Source of the DNA: UBA1181 sp045639525
GTDB taxonomy: Bacteria; Bacteroidota; Bacteroidia; Bacteroidales; Paludibacteraceae
Reading direction: 5' to 3'
DNA length: 64,000 nucleotides
Assembly: GCA_045639525.1 (NCBI GenBank)
Contig: JAZUDI010000037.1
Location: forward strand, 62,001-126,000
A program made the position numbers and the translations under genes. The notes beneath the pieces are model-generated. The model was not told the DNA's origin and did not search any database. It worked only from the letters and a program-made list of their open reading frames with translations. Shown here one piece after another: positions 51,089 through 58,991 of this stretch. The first letter of the stretch is position 1. The number at the start of each line of letters is the position of its first letter.

Positions 51089-53740
51089 ATGGTCGAAGAG
51101 ACGAATGAAAATAACTCCGAATTGGATGAATCCTTGAATGAAGAGAGTGCGATCACTTCATCTTCCACCTACGATGTGAAACTGTCGGAGGGTGAGGATG
51201 TTTTGCACCATATTCCTGGTATGTACAGGAGTTGGTTCTTGGATTACGCCTCTTATGTTATTCTTGAACGTGCGGTTCCCCACTTGGATGATGGTTTGAA
51301 ACCCGTTCAGCGTCGTATCCTACACTCCATGAAGGAGTTGGATGATGGCCGTTACAACAAGGTCGCCAACATCGTGGGTAACACCATGTCGTATCACCCG
51401 CACGGTGATGCCTCTATTGGTGGCGCTTTGGTCACGTTAGGACAGAAGGATCTTTTGATCGATTGTCAAGGAAACTGGGGTAACATTCTTACGGGAGATA
51501 GCGCGGCGGCTCCTCGTTATATCGAGGCTCGCCTGTCTAAATTCGCTTTGGATGTTGTCTTCAGCCCTAAGATTACGGAGTGGAAGGCCTCGTACGATGG
51601 CCGTAAGAAGGAGCCTATCACGCTTCCGATGAAGTTCCCGCTTCTCTTGGCGCAGGGCGTTGAGGGTATCGCTGTAGGTCTATCCTCAAAGATATTGCCA
51701 CATAACTTCAATGAAATCATCGACGCCGCCATTGCCTATTTGAATGGCGAGGAGTTTGAACTATATCCTGATTTCCAGACCGGTGGTTTGATTGATGTCT
51801 CCCATTACAATGATGGTGAGCGTGGCGGTAAGGTGCGCGTCCGTGCCAAAATCAGCAAATTCGACAACAAGACTTTGATCATCAATGATATCCCTTACGG
51901 AAAGACCACGAATGTATTGATCGAGTCTATTTTGAAGGCCAACGAGAAGGGTAAGATCAATGTGCGTAAGGTGGAGGATAACACCTCCGACCATGCGGAG
52001 ATCATCATTCATCTTGAGTCCAAGACCTCTTCCGATAAGACGATAGACGCATTGTACGCCTTCACGGATTGCGAGGTGAGCATCTCTCCTTGTTGTTGCG
52101 TCATCAATGACCGCAAGCCGATCTTCACGAATGTCTCTTCGATGCTTCGTATGTCGGTGGACCGTACCAAGGAGTTGTTGCGTCAGGAGTTGCTTATCCA
52201 ACGAGCTGAGTTGTTGGAGAAGTTGCACTTCTGTTCGTTGGAGAAGATATTCATCGAGGAGCGCATCTATAAGGATAAGAAGTTTGAGGAGAGTAAGAGC
52301 GTAGACGCCGCTTTGGACCATATATCCAATCGTTTGGAACCATTCAAGCCGATGTTCGTCCGCGAGATCACGAGAGAGGATCTTCAACGCCTCTTGGAGA
52401 TCAAGATGGCCCGTATCCTCAAATTCAATTCAGACAAGTCGGATGAGATGATCGCCGCTTTGAAGGAGCAGATTGCCGGCGTCGATTATAATTTGGAACA
52501 TTTGGTTCAATATGCGATCGCTTGGTACACCTCTTTGAAGAATAAGTATGGCGCTAAGCATCCTCGTATGACCGAGATTCGTAACTTCGAGACCATTGAG
52601 GCTTCGAAGGTGGTGGAGGCCAACGAGAAGTTGTATGTCAACTTTGAGGAGGGCTTTGTCGGAACATCCTTGAAGAAGGATCAGTTCGTTTGTAACTGTT
52701 CGGATATCGACGATATCATCATCATCCATAAGGATGGTAAATACCAGGTGATCAAGGTGCCTGACAAGAAGTATGTGGGCAAGGATCTGCTCCATGTCTA
52801 TGTCTTCAGAAAGAATGATAAGCGTACCATTTATAACGTCGCCTACCGCGATGGGAAGAGTGGTTTCACCTATATGAAACGTTTTGCCATTACGGGTGTC
52901 TCCCGTGATAAGGAGTATGATATCACGCAGGGTACGCCAGGATCTAAAATCCTCTACTTCTCCGTTAACTTCAATGCCGAGGCGGAGACGATTCATGTGG
53001 TCTTGAAACCAAGGTTGCGTTTGAAAGTGCCATCTTTCGACCGCAATTTCGGAGATCTCGATATCAAGGGACGTCAGGCGATGGGTAATATCCTTACCAA
53101 GAATGAGGTGCAGAAGATTACCCTTAAATCGAAGGGATCCTCCACTTTGGGAGGCCGTTCCGTATGGTTTGACCGTGATGTCCTTCGCTTGAACTACAAC
53201 GGCCAGGGCGAACTTTTGGGTGAGTTCCAGTCTGAGGATAAGATTTTGGTGGTCAATTCCAAGGGTGAATACTATTTGTCCGGCTTTGAGGATACCAACC
53301 ACTTCGAGGAGGATATCAAAGTCTTTGAGAAGTTTGATCCGGAGAAGGTTTGGACCGTCGCTTTGTTTGACGCCAACGAGGGATATAAATATTTGAAGCG
53401 CTTCCGTTTCGAGGTGACCACTAAGCGTCAGAACTTTATCGGCGAGAATCCTAAGTCGCAGATGCTGTTGATCACCGATACCTTCTATCCTCGACTCAAT
53501 GTGGTATTCGGTGGCGCCGATGCGCATCGTGTTCCGATGGAGATCGATGCCGATGAGTTTATCGGTGTGAAGGGTATGAAGGCGAAGGGTAAGCGAATCC
53601 ACACTTGGGAGATTCAGCGTATCGAGGAGTTGGAGCCTGTTCGTTTCCCTGAGAAGACGGAGTTGCCGGAAGGTGATTCGGAACCGGAGGGCGATGGAGA
53701 GGACGAGAATACGGAGAACCCTCAATTGTCGTTGTTTTAG
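51089..53740 (+). CDS. parC: DNA topoisomerase IV subunit A (GyrA/ParC family)
   Basis: An 883-residue type IIA topoisomerase breakage-reunion subunit. The DNA-cleaving tyrosine is Y144 (AAPRYIEARLS); DGLKPVQRRIL and YHPHGDASI (quinolone-determining region) are intact. The C-terminal domain (about 500-860) has beta-pinwheel-like blades but no obvious GyrA box, which favours ParC over GyrA. The last 30 residues are very acidic. The partner subunit gene is not in the window. Confidence 0.9.
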   Translation: MVEETNENNSELDESLNEESAITSSSTYDVKLSEGEDVLHHIPGMYRSWFLDYASYVILERAVPHLDDGLKPVQRRILHSMKELDDGRYNKVANIVGNTMSYHPHGDASIGGALVTLGQKDLLIDCQGNWGNILTGDSAAAPRYIEARLSKFALDVVFSPKITEWKASYDGRKKEPITLPMKFPLLLAQGVEGIAVGLSSKILPHNFNEIIDAAIAYLNGEEFELYPDFQTGGLIDVSHYNDGERGGKVRVRAKISKFDNKTLIINDIPYGKTTNVLIESILKANEKGKINVRKVEDNTSDHAEIIIHLESKTSSDKTIDALYAFTDCEVSISPCCCVINDRKPIFTNVSSMLRMSVDRTKELLRQELLIQRAELLEKLHFCSLEKIFIEERIYKDKKFEESKSVDAALDHISNRLEPFKPMFVREITREDLQRLLEIKMARILKFNSDKSDEMIAALKEQIAGVDYNLEHLVQYAIAWYTSLKNKYGAKHPRMTEIRNFETIEASKVVEANEKLYVNFEEGFVGTSLKKDQFVCNCSDIDDIIIIHKDGKYQVIKVPDKKYVGKDLLHVYVFRKNDKRTIYNVAYRDGKSGFTYMKRFAITGVSRDKEYDITQGTPGSKILYFSVNFNAEAETIHVVLKPRLRLKVPSFDRNFGDLDIKGRQAMGNILTKNEVQKITLKSKGSSTLGGRSVWFDRDVLRLNYNGQGELLGEFQSEDKILVVNSKGEYYLSGFEDTNHFEEDIKVFEKFDPEKVWTVALFDANEGYKYLKRFRFEVTTKRQNFIGENPKSQMLLITDTFYPRLNVVFGGADAHRVPMEIDADEFIGVKGMKAKGKRIHTWEIQRIEELEPVRFPEKTELPEGDSEPEGDGEDENTENPQLSLF

Positions 53741-53750
53741 TATAGTCTAA

Positions 53751-54305
53751 ATGGAGATGGATATGAAACACATATTGTCTTTGATCATAACCTTCATTGC
53801 ATGCCTCTCCGTATGGGGCCAAAACCCGTACGAAAAATACGAGAAGCTCTATGAGGGTTGTGTGGACGGAAAGGAGTCCACTATCTACGGAGGAACCTAC
53901 GGTTCGTGGCCTCCGGAGATGAATGTGCCGGAGTTTCCTAATGGTGGAGATGTGGAGTTTACCCGCTTCATCTACGAGAACCTTACCTATCCGGAGGTGG
54001 TCGAGTCGTATGATAGCCTCAACAACCCTGTATTGGCAAAGGGAACGGTGGCTGTCCAGATTGTGATAGACCGTTGCGGAAGGGCGACCCGTCAGGAGAT
54101 CATCCAGTCGGTGAACGAGGCTTATGATGAGGAGGCGATGCGCATCATGAATGGTTTGCCGGTGTTCAAGCCGGCGGACTACAAGGGTGTCAGGGTGAAG
54201 TGCGCATTGATTGTCCCTGTGAATTTTATGAGAGACAAGATGCCTCGCCAGCCAGAGGGGGATATCATAGAGTTTGATGAAAATTATAATTTTGATGATT
54301 GGTGA
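53751..54305 (+). CDS. Exported TonB C-terminal domain protein
   Basis: A 184-residue protein with signal peptide (MKHILSLIITFIACLSVWG after three possible Met starts) and a TonB C-terminal-like domain (about 95-175, GTVAVQIVIDRCGRATRQEI, then FKPADYKGVRVKCALIVPVNF). It lacks the membrane anchor and proline spacer of real TonB, so it is probably a periplasmic TonB-domain protein of Bacteroidota type. Its stop overlaps the aroK start by one base (TGATG), so the two are translated together, although the functions look unrelated. Confidence 0.82.
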   Translation: MEMDMKHILSLIITFIACLSVWGQNPYEKYEKLYEGCVDGKESTIYGGTYGSWPPEMNVPEFPNGGDVEFTRFIYENLTYPEVVESYDSLNNPVLAKGTVAVQIVIDRCGRATRQEIIQSVNEAYDEEAMRIMNGLPVFKPADYKGVRVKCALIVPVNFMRDKMPRQPEGDIIEFDENYNFDDW

Positions 54306-54811
54306 TGAATAATAAATCAATTTTCCTAATTGGATACATGGGTTGCGGAAAGACACACACGGGTACCCGTCTCTCCCAGAAATATGGCATGGAATTCATC
54401 GATTTGGACGCCTATATCGAGAACCGTTTCCATAAGACCATCCCCCAGATTTTCGAGGAGCGGGGAGAAGAGGGATTCCGTAAGTTGGAGCGTGCCATGT
54501 TGGAGGAGGTCTGCGCCTTCGAGAATGTGATTATCTCAACGGGTGGCGGCGCCGCTTGCTTCTTCGATAATATCGACTTGATGAACCAAAGTGGCGAGAC
54601 TGTTTACTTGAAGGCCTCACCAGAGGGGTTGTTCAAGTTCTTGAAGGACGGAAAGGCAACACGCCCGCTGCTAAAGGATAAGAGCGACGATGAGTTGCTT
54701 GCCTTTATTGGCGAGGCCTTGGCGAAACGCGAACCTTTTTATATGCAGGCGAAACATGTCATCGACTCCATGGATGAGTCGGATGTCTTGTTTGACGAAT
54801 TGTTAAAGTAA
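54305..54811 (+). CDS. aroK: Shikimate kinase
   Basis: A 168-residue kinase of the aromatic amino acid pathway. The P-loop is GYMGCGKTHTG, the shikimate contacts include DLDAYIE, GEEGFRKLE and STGGGAA, and the lid arginine is in KATRPLL. Normal length for AroK. ATG 54305 overlaps the preceding stop codon. Confidence 0.95.
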   Translation: MNNKSIFLIGYMGCGKTHTGTRLSQKYGMEFIDLDAYIENRFHKTIPQIFEERGEEGFRKLERAMLEEVCAFENVIISTGGGAACFFDNIDLMNQSGETVYLKASPEGLFKFLKDGKATRPLLKDKSDDELLAFIGEALAKREPFYMQAKHVIDSMDESDVLFDELLK

Positions 54812-54847
54812 ATAATGAAAATAGCATAGAAGTAAGATTAGGAAAAC

Positions 54848-54880
54848 TCTTAACTCTTAATTCTTAACTCTTAATTAAAA
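54848..54880 (+). repeat. AT-rich short repeat before guaA
   Basis: Two and a half copies of a CTTAACTCTTAATT-type unit. Similar stretches lie at 9321-9357 and 56686-56716. Confidence 0.5.
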
Positions 54881-54886
54881 AATAAG

Positions 54887-56680
54887 GTGGAGAAAATTAT
54901 CGTATTGGATTTCGGTGGACAATATGCCCACTTGATCGCGAACAGAGTGCGCCGTTTGGGCGTTTTCACTGAAATATGCTCGCCAACAGCCTCTGTGGAG
55001 GAGTTGGCTGGCGCGAAGGGTATCATCTACAGTGGAGGACCTTCCAGTGTTTATGCGGAGGATGCTCCTGAGTATAACCCCGAGATTTTGAATATCCCAG
55101 TGCCTAAGTTGGGAATATGTTACGGACACCAGTTGATGGCCTCTCAGTTGGGTGGTAGTGTTCGCCCAGGAAAGGTGAAGGAGTATGGTATCGCGGATCT
55201 TCAGTTGAAGGAGGCGCAACACCCATTGTTGAAGAATATCCCTGCCTCTTCTCCTATGTGGATGAGCCACGGAGATGCGGTGGAGAAGTTGCCTGAGGGC
55301 TATAAGATCATCGCGTCTACCAAGGACTGCGAGATCGCCGCTGTGGCGAATGACAGCCGCAAGATCTATGGTATTCAGTTCCACCCAGAGGTGACGCACA
55401 GTAAGTATGGTATGAATATCTTGGATAACTTCATCGATATCTGCGGCTGCGAGCGTGCTTGGAACATGAAGAGCTACATGCCTTTGATCTCCGAGAAGAT
55501 CAAGCGTGAGGTGGGCGACCGCAAGGTCTTCTTGCTTGTCTCCGGCGGTGTGGATAGTACTGTGGCGTTCGTCTTGTTGAATCGCGTGTTGGGTACCGAC
55601 CGTGTGATGGGCTTGCACATCGACAACGGAATGATGCGTATGGATGAGTCGGCTAAGATCATCGACTTCTTGAAGGCGGAGGGAATGAACAACCTTCGCG
55701 TGGTGGACGCTACCAACTCTTTCTTGAGCAGATTGGAGGGCATCACCGCTCCTGAGCAGAAGCGTAAGATCATCGGCGCTACCTTCTTGGTGGTGAAGGA
55801 TGAGGAGATGGCCAAGTTGAACTTGGATCCAAAGGAGTGGATGATCGCGCAAGGAACCATCTACCCAGATACCATCGAGAGTGGAGGAACCAAGAACGCC
55901 GACTTGATCAAGACTCACCACAACCGTGTGAAGGAGGTGATGGACTTGATGGAGCAAGGTTTGTTGCTCGAGCCATTGGCTGACCTCTACAAAGATGAGG
56001 TTCGTATGTTGGGCGAGGAGCTCGGCATCCCTCACAACTTGGTATGGAGACATCCGTTCCCAGGTCCTGGTTTGGGCGTGCGTTTGCTTTGTACCGACGG
56101 TAAGGGCGAATTCGCGAAAGCGGAGGAGGTGCCTGGCTTGGCAGAGTACTTGAAAGAGAATAAGATCGAGGGAAGAGTCCTTCCTATCAAGAGTGTGGGT
56201 GTGCAGGGCGATGGCCGTACCTATGCGCAGCCATTCTTGTTGACCACACAAAACCTCACTTGGAAGCAGTGCGAGAAGTTCTCCACTGAGTTGGTGAACC
56301 GTTTCAAGGTGATCAACCGTGTGATTTGGCAAGTGGGTGTAGCCTCAGAAGAGGAGCCTAAATTGATCGCTCAATACGCTACCAAGGATAAGTTCGATAC
56401 CTTGCGTAAGTTCGATAATATCTGTACCGAGTTTTTGCAGGAGAACGATTTGTACGAGTCTATTTGGCAGATGCCAGTCGTTTCAGTGCCTTTGACGGTG
56501 GCGAACAAACCATGCATCGTGATGCGTCCGGTAAATAGTTCCGAGGCGATGACTGCCAACTTCGCGGAGATCGACCAAAAGTTGTTGGCTGGACTATGGG
56601 GCAGATTCGTGGCAGAGGGCGCAGGCTCTTTGTGGTACGATGTGACTCATAAGCCACCGGGAACCATTGAGTGGGAGTAG
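54887..56680 (+). CDS. guaA: GMP synthase (glutamine-hydrolysing)
   Basis: A 597-residue enzyme converting XMP to GMP. The glutaminase half shows nucleophile LGICYGHQLMA and FHPEVTHS; the synthase half shows SGGVDSTVAF and ends in the dimerisation domain with PPGTIEWE. A GTG start at 54887 with AATAAGG upstream gives the family start EKIIVLDFGGQYAHLIA. It is about 70 residues longer than E. coli GuaA, with extra sequence in the synthase half; I take this as a normal long form. Confidence 0.95.
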   Translation: MEKIIVLDFGGQYAHLIANRVRRLGVFTEICSPTASVEELAGAKGIIYSGGPSSVYAEDAPEYNPEILNIPVPKLGICYGHQLMASQLGGSVRPGKVKEYGIADLQLKEAQHPLLKNIPASSPMWMSHGDAVEKLPEGYKIIASTKDCEIAAVANDSRKIYGIQFHPEVTHSKYGMNILDNFIDICGCERAWNMKSYMPLISEKIKREVGDRKVFLLVSGGVDSTVAFVLLNRVLGTDRVMGLHIDNGMMRMDESAKIIDFLKAEGMNNLRVVDATNSFLSRLEGITAPEQKRKIIGATFLVVKDEEMAKLNLDPKEWMIAQGTIYPDTIESGGTKNADLIKTHHNRVKEVMDLMEQGLLLEPLADLYKDEVRMLGEELGIPHNLVWRHPFPGPGLGVRLLCTDGKGEFAKAEEVPGLAEYLKENKIEGRVLPIKSVGVQGDGRTYAQPFLLTTQNLTWKQCEKFSTELVNRFKVINRVIWQVGVASEEEPKLIAQYATKDKFDTLRKFDNICTEFLQENDLYESIWQMPVVSVPLTVANKPCIVMRPVNSSEAMTANFAEIDQKLLAGLWGRFVAEGAGSLWYDVTHKPPGTIEWE

Positions 56681-56715
56681 TTCGAATTAAGAATTTTGAA
56701 ATATGAATTTTGAAT

Positions 56716-56745
56716 TGGAGGCACCTGATGAGGGTGCCTCTAATG
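56716..56745 (+). terminator. Hairpin after guaA
   Basis: GAGGCACC-TGATGA-GGGTGCCTC is a strong hairpin followed by TAATGTTATTTT. Part of it (CTGATGAGGGTGCCTCT, 56725-56741) recurs exactly at 57942-57958. Confidence 0.6.
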
Positions 56746-56771
56746 TTATTTTATGATGTCGTATTTTTGAT

Positions 56772-56779
56772 TATATTTG
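56772..56779 (+). promoter_or_regulatory. -7 element of the OmpA-like gene
   Basis: TATATTTG matches TAnnTTTG. It rules out a translation start at 56777 and supports one downstream (56807 or 56843). Confidence 0.5.
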
Positions 56780-56842
56780 TGGGAGAATAATTCAACTTGT
56801 GATTGGATGAATACTAACGTAGTGGAAAACATCAGAATACTC

Positions 56843-57313
56843 ATGCGACGAATCTTTTCCCTATTGATCTTGTTTTGCTCAATGACCTTTCCGTCATTTG
56901 CTCAAAATGTGCGAGATACGTTGTTGAACGATTTCGAGTGGGATATCTATGACATGTACTATTCCGAGGCGTTCTGGAAACCTGAAACGGAGTCACAATT
57001 CAGGGAACTTGTTGATTTTATAGACAAGGTTGATACTTTTTTTGTGGTAGAAGCTCACACGGACATAAGGGGTTCTGAACAGTATTGCCTTAAGTTGTCA
57101 AATTCAGGGGCGTACTATTTTGGCTGGCAAATAAAAAAGAGACTTAAGGATCCTGATAAAGTGATATTGACCATTGGATTTGGAAAGGGGAAGCCCTATA
57201 TTGAGCATCCGCAAAGTGAGGCGGAGCATGCATTGAATCGTCGCTGGTTAGTGCGTTTCGCAACCGAGGCAGAGGTGCGGGCGCATAAGAAGGATAAAAT
57301 GCTCCGTCAATGA
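56843..57313 (+). CDS. Exported OmpA C-terminal-like protein
   Basis: A 156-residue periplasmic or outer-membrane protein with signal peptide MRRIFSLLILFCSMTFPSFAQ followed by one OmpA-like peptidoglycan-binding domain (about 45-140: VEAHTDIRGSEQYCLKLSNS, then GKGKPY...HALNRRWLVRF). The D and R residues that contact peptidoglycan are present (HTDIRG, NRRW). ATG 56843 begins the signal peptide; 56807 is an alternative. Role unknown. Confidence 0.8.
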   Translation: MRRIFSLLILFCSMTFPSFAQNVRDTLLNDFEWDIYDMYYSEAFWKPETESQFRELVDFIDKVDTFFVVEAHTDIRGSEQYCLKLSNSGAYYFGWQIKKRLKDPDKVILTIGFGKGKPYIEHPQSEAEHALNRRWLVRFATEAEVRAHKKDKMLRQ

Positions 57314-57316
57314 TGG

Positions 57317-57346
57317 TTGACATTGTCTTGAAAAATACTATTTTTG
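57317..57346 (+). promoter_or_regulatory. Promoter of the DUF4160-DUF2442 pair
   Basis: TTG at 57317-57319 and TATTTTTG at 57339-57346, 19 bp apart, 44 bp before the first start codon. Confidence 0.55.
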
Positions 57347-57389
57347 TGTTTGTAAAACTATATGTTTATCACACTAAGCAATAGAAAAA

Positions 57390-57632
57390 ATGCCTACGAT
57401 TTTTATATTTTTCGGTTTGCGATTTATGTTCTATTCTGATGATCATGAACCAATTCATGTTCATGTGATTAAGGATGCTCATGAAGCAAAATATAATGTT
57501 GAAAAGATTGAACAGATATACAACCATGGATTTAAGGTTCATGAGCTAAAACTGATAGAATCTGTCATTGAGGAGAATCGAGAGGTTATTATTGATCGGT
57601 GGAATAATTATTTTAAGAAGGATTGCCTATGA
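57390..57632 (+). CDS. DUF4160 protein, first gene of a toxin-antitoxin-like pair
   Basis: An 80-residue protein with the DUF4160 pattern (MPTIFIFFGLRFMFYSDDHEP, then IHVHV...EAKYNV). Such proteins are typically encoded next to DUF2442 and have been proposed to form toxin-antitoxin-type pairs; activity is unproven. The stop overlaps the next start by four bases (ATGA), so translation is coupled. Base composition is more AT-rich than neighbours, consistent with acquisition. Confidence 0.87.
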   Translation: MPTIFIFFGLRFMFYSDDHEPIHVHVIKDAHEAKYNVEKIEQIYNHGFKVHELKLIESVIEENREVIIDRWNNYFKKDCL

Positions 57633-57895
57633 TGACAATAAAGAGAGTATGGGTGGATGATAATGCGGTCTATGCGGAAACAGAGGACGGTAAGATGGCT
57701 AGTTATTTGTTTTCTCAGTGGCCAACGTTAAACAACGCTACCCAGTCCCAACGAGAAGATTTCTTTCTTTCCTATTCTGGAATTCATTGGCCTCAATTAG
57801 ATGAAGACCTTAGTTTTGAGGGAATGTTCTCCCAAGCACGATTATGTGAACATACTATGGCAGAGGATTCGGTCGTTTATTTGTCGGATAAATGA
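57629..57895 (+). CDS. DUF2442 protein, partner of DUF4160
   Basis: An 88-residue protein matching DUF2442 (VWVDDNAVYAETEDGKMASY, then SQREDFFLSYSGIHWPQLDEDLSFEGM). Start ATG 57629 overlaps the DUF4160 stop. Probably the antitoxin-like partner. A truncated copy of its N-terminus lies about 100 bp downstream. Confidence 0.87.
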   Translation: MMTIKRVWVDDNAVYAETEDGKMASYLFSQWPTLNNATQSQREDFFLSYSGIHWPQLDEDLSFEGMFSQARLCEHTMAEDSVVYLSDK

Positions 57896-57941
57896 TGATG
57901 TTTGAAATAATTAAGTAAGTCGAATGATAAGTTGGAGTCGT

Positions 57942-57958
57942 CTGATGAGGGTGCCTCT
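57942..57958 (+). repeat. Direct repeat flanking the OmpA/DUF4160/DUF2442 block
   Basis: CTGATGAGGGTGCCTCT is identical to 56725-56741. The flanking bases also resemble each other (TTGGAG before, T-rich after). The copies are about 1.2 kb apart and enclose three genes. Confidence 0.6.
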
Positions 57959-58001
57959 GATTGTTTTATAGGTGGAATGTTTTTTTTAAGAAGTAGTATC
58001 T

Positions 58002-58127
58002 ATGATGACAATAAAGAAAGTATGGGTGGACGACACTGCGGTTTATGCAAAAAGTGATAGTATTATATTTATAATCTTCATAGAACTAGTATATAATATT
58101 AGGATTCAGATACAAATTCAAAGATAG
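58002..58127 (+). pseudogene. Truncated copy of the DUF2442 gene
   Basis: The first 20 codons (MMTIKKVWVDDTAVYAK...) are nearly identical to the start of the intact DUF2442 gene at 57629, including the upstream context; after residue 20 the frame continues with unrelated sequence and stops at 58127. It is best read as a broken duplicate. Confidence 0.75.
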
Positions 58128-58164
58128 CGTGAATTTCCTTCGCATCCTCTTCTGTCATCTCAAT

Positions 58165-58422
58165 TTAAAACCTTATTGTATTCTCTGTTTCATATTTTTT
58201 CAAATACCATAAGTACACATCAGACCAAACATAAATTAACTCTAAAGGTTCCCCTGTCATTGCATTAAAAACGACTTTTCTATCACCGTCTATAATGATT
58301 TTACCACAATTGACAGAAGAAGATCCTAAAAAATAAACTATGTTTTTTGTGGTATCGCTAAGTCCCCAAAAGTATGAGGTTCTTTTATTGAAAATAAGTA
58401 AAGTGTTTGTACTCAATGTCAT
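58165..58422 (-). CDS. Hypothetical small protein, possibly degenerate
   Basis: An 85-residue frame from ATG 58422 (extendable upstream to a TTG at 58476, adding a hydrophobic segment HFLYILSLFSLM). The C-terminal part (VFNAMTGEPLELIYVWSDVYLWYL) looks protein-like but matches no family I know. It lies in AT-rich sequence between a broken gene and a regulatory repeat, so it may be a remnant. Confidence 0.35.
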   Translation of the reverse strand: MTLSTNTLLIFNKRTSYFWGLSDTTKNIVYFLGSSSVNCGKIIIDGDRKVVFNAMTGEPLELIYVWSDVYLWYLKKYETENTIRF

Positions 58423-58468
58423 GAGGGAAAATAGTGAGAGGATATAAAGAAAATGTTGAGTGTATGCG

Positions 58469-58597
58469 ATGTACAATCCGTGAAAACGTACAAAATGTGA
58501 AGTTCATAACCTGTCCGTCCGCTTTTCACAAGCTGTCCGCGGTACCCCGGAATCGTGCCATACCTTTGCATTGTCAACGGGAAGGAAAGACAATCCC
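58469..58597 (+). promoter_or_regulatory. Conserved promoter element with CTGTCCG repeats, copy 1
   Basis: About 129 bp that recurs with about 90 percent identity at 60365-60490. It holds GTACA repeats, two direct CTGTCCG repeats at 58511-58517 and 58533-58539 (22 bp apart), and a -7 element TACCTTTG at 58561-58568. The second repeat ends 21 bp before the -7, over the -33 position, typical for an AraC-family activator. It drives the 47-residue membrane peptide gene that follows. Confidence 0.75.
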
Positions 58598-58642
58598 AAT
58601 GACAGAGAAAAATTGATTTATTAACAATTAAATTTTAAGGTT

Positions 58643-58786
58643 ATGCATACGAACGACGTTTATTTCCCATTCTATTTAGCGGATGTCCCTCAACAAGAAA
58701 TCGAAGATCCTAAGACTCGTAAAATGATGTTGATCATAGGCGCATTTTATTTGGCCGTTATCTTATTGCTCTGTCTTTTATTTTAA
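58643..58786 (+). CDS. Small membrane peptide (47 residues) under the CTGTCCG promoter
   Basis: A short gene starting MHTNDVYFPF with ATTTTAAGG before the ATG. The N-terminal half is soluble and acidic (ADVPQQEIEDPKTRK) and the C-terminal half is one membrane helix (about 29-47, MLIIGAFYLAVILLLCLLF). Real-gene evidence is its fit between a conserved promoter 75 bp upstream and a perfect terminator 22 bp downstream. No known family. Sharing its promoter element with the phosphatase lipoprotein suggests both belong to one regulon. Confidence 0.65.
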   Translation: MHTNDVYFPFYLADVPQQEIEDPKTRKMMLIIGAFYLAVILLLCLLF

Positions 58787-58807
58787 ATTCTATGCTTGCA
58801 TAGAAGC

Positions 58808-58854
58808 AAAGCCAACATCGGTGCGATGAACTGATGTTGGCTTTGTCGTTTTAG
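58808..58854 (+). terminator. Terminator after the small membrane peptide gene
   Basis: AAAGCCAACATC (58808-58819) pairs perfectly over 12 bp with GATGTTGGCTTT (58833-58844), followed by GTCGTTTTA. Confidence 0.7.
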
Positions 58855-58991
58855 GCCATTTTTAGTTTCAAATGAAAGTGTCGATTCTCACGGCGATTTG
58901 CGCGGGATTTGTGCCCTCTTCCTTTTTTATCCGACATAAAATTCGTAAATTCGCGCTCTGAAATTATGAATTAGAAAATAGCGAATTGGGT

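Noticed and set aside
54875..56332. A 485-residue frame on the strand opposite guaA
   Set aside because: It is the mirror of a strongly conserved gene; long antisense frames also occur opposite parC, the OstA-like gene and others, and reflect codon bias.
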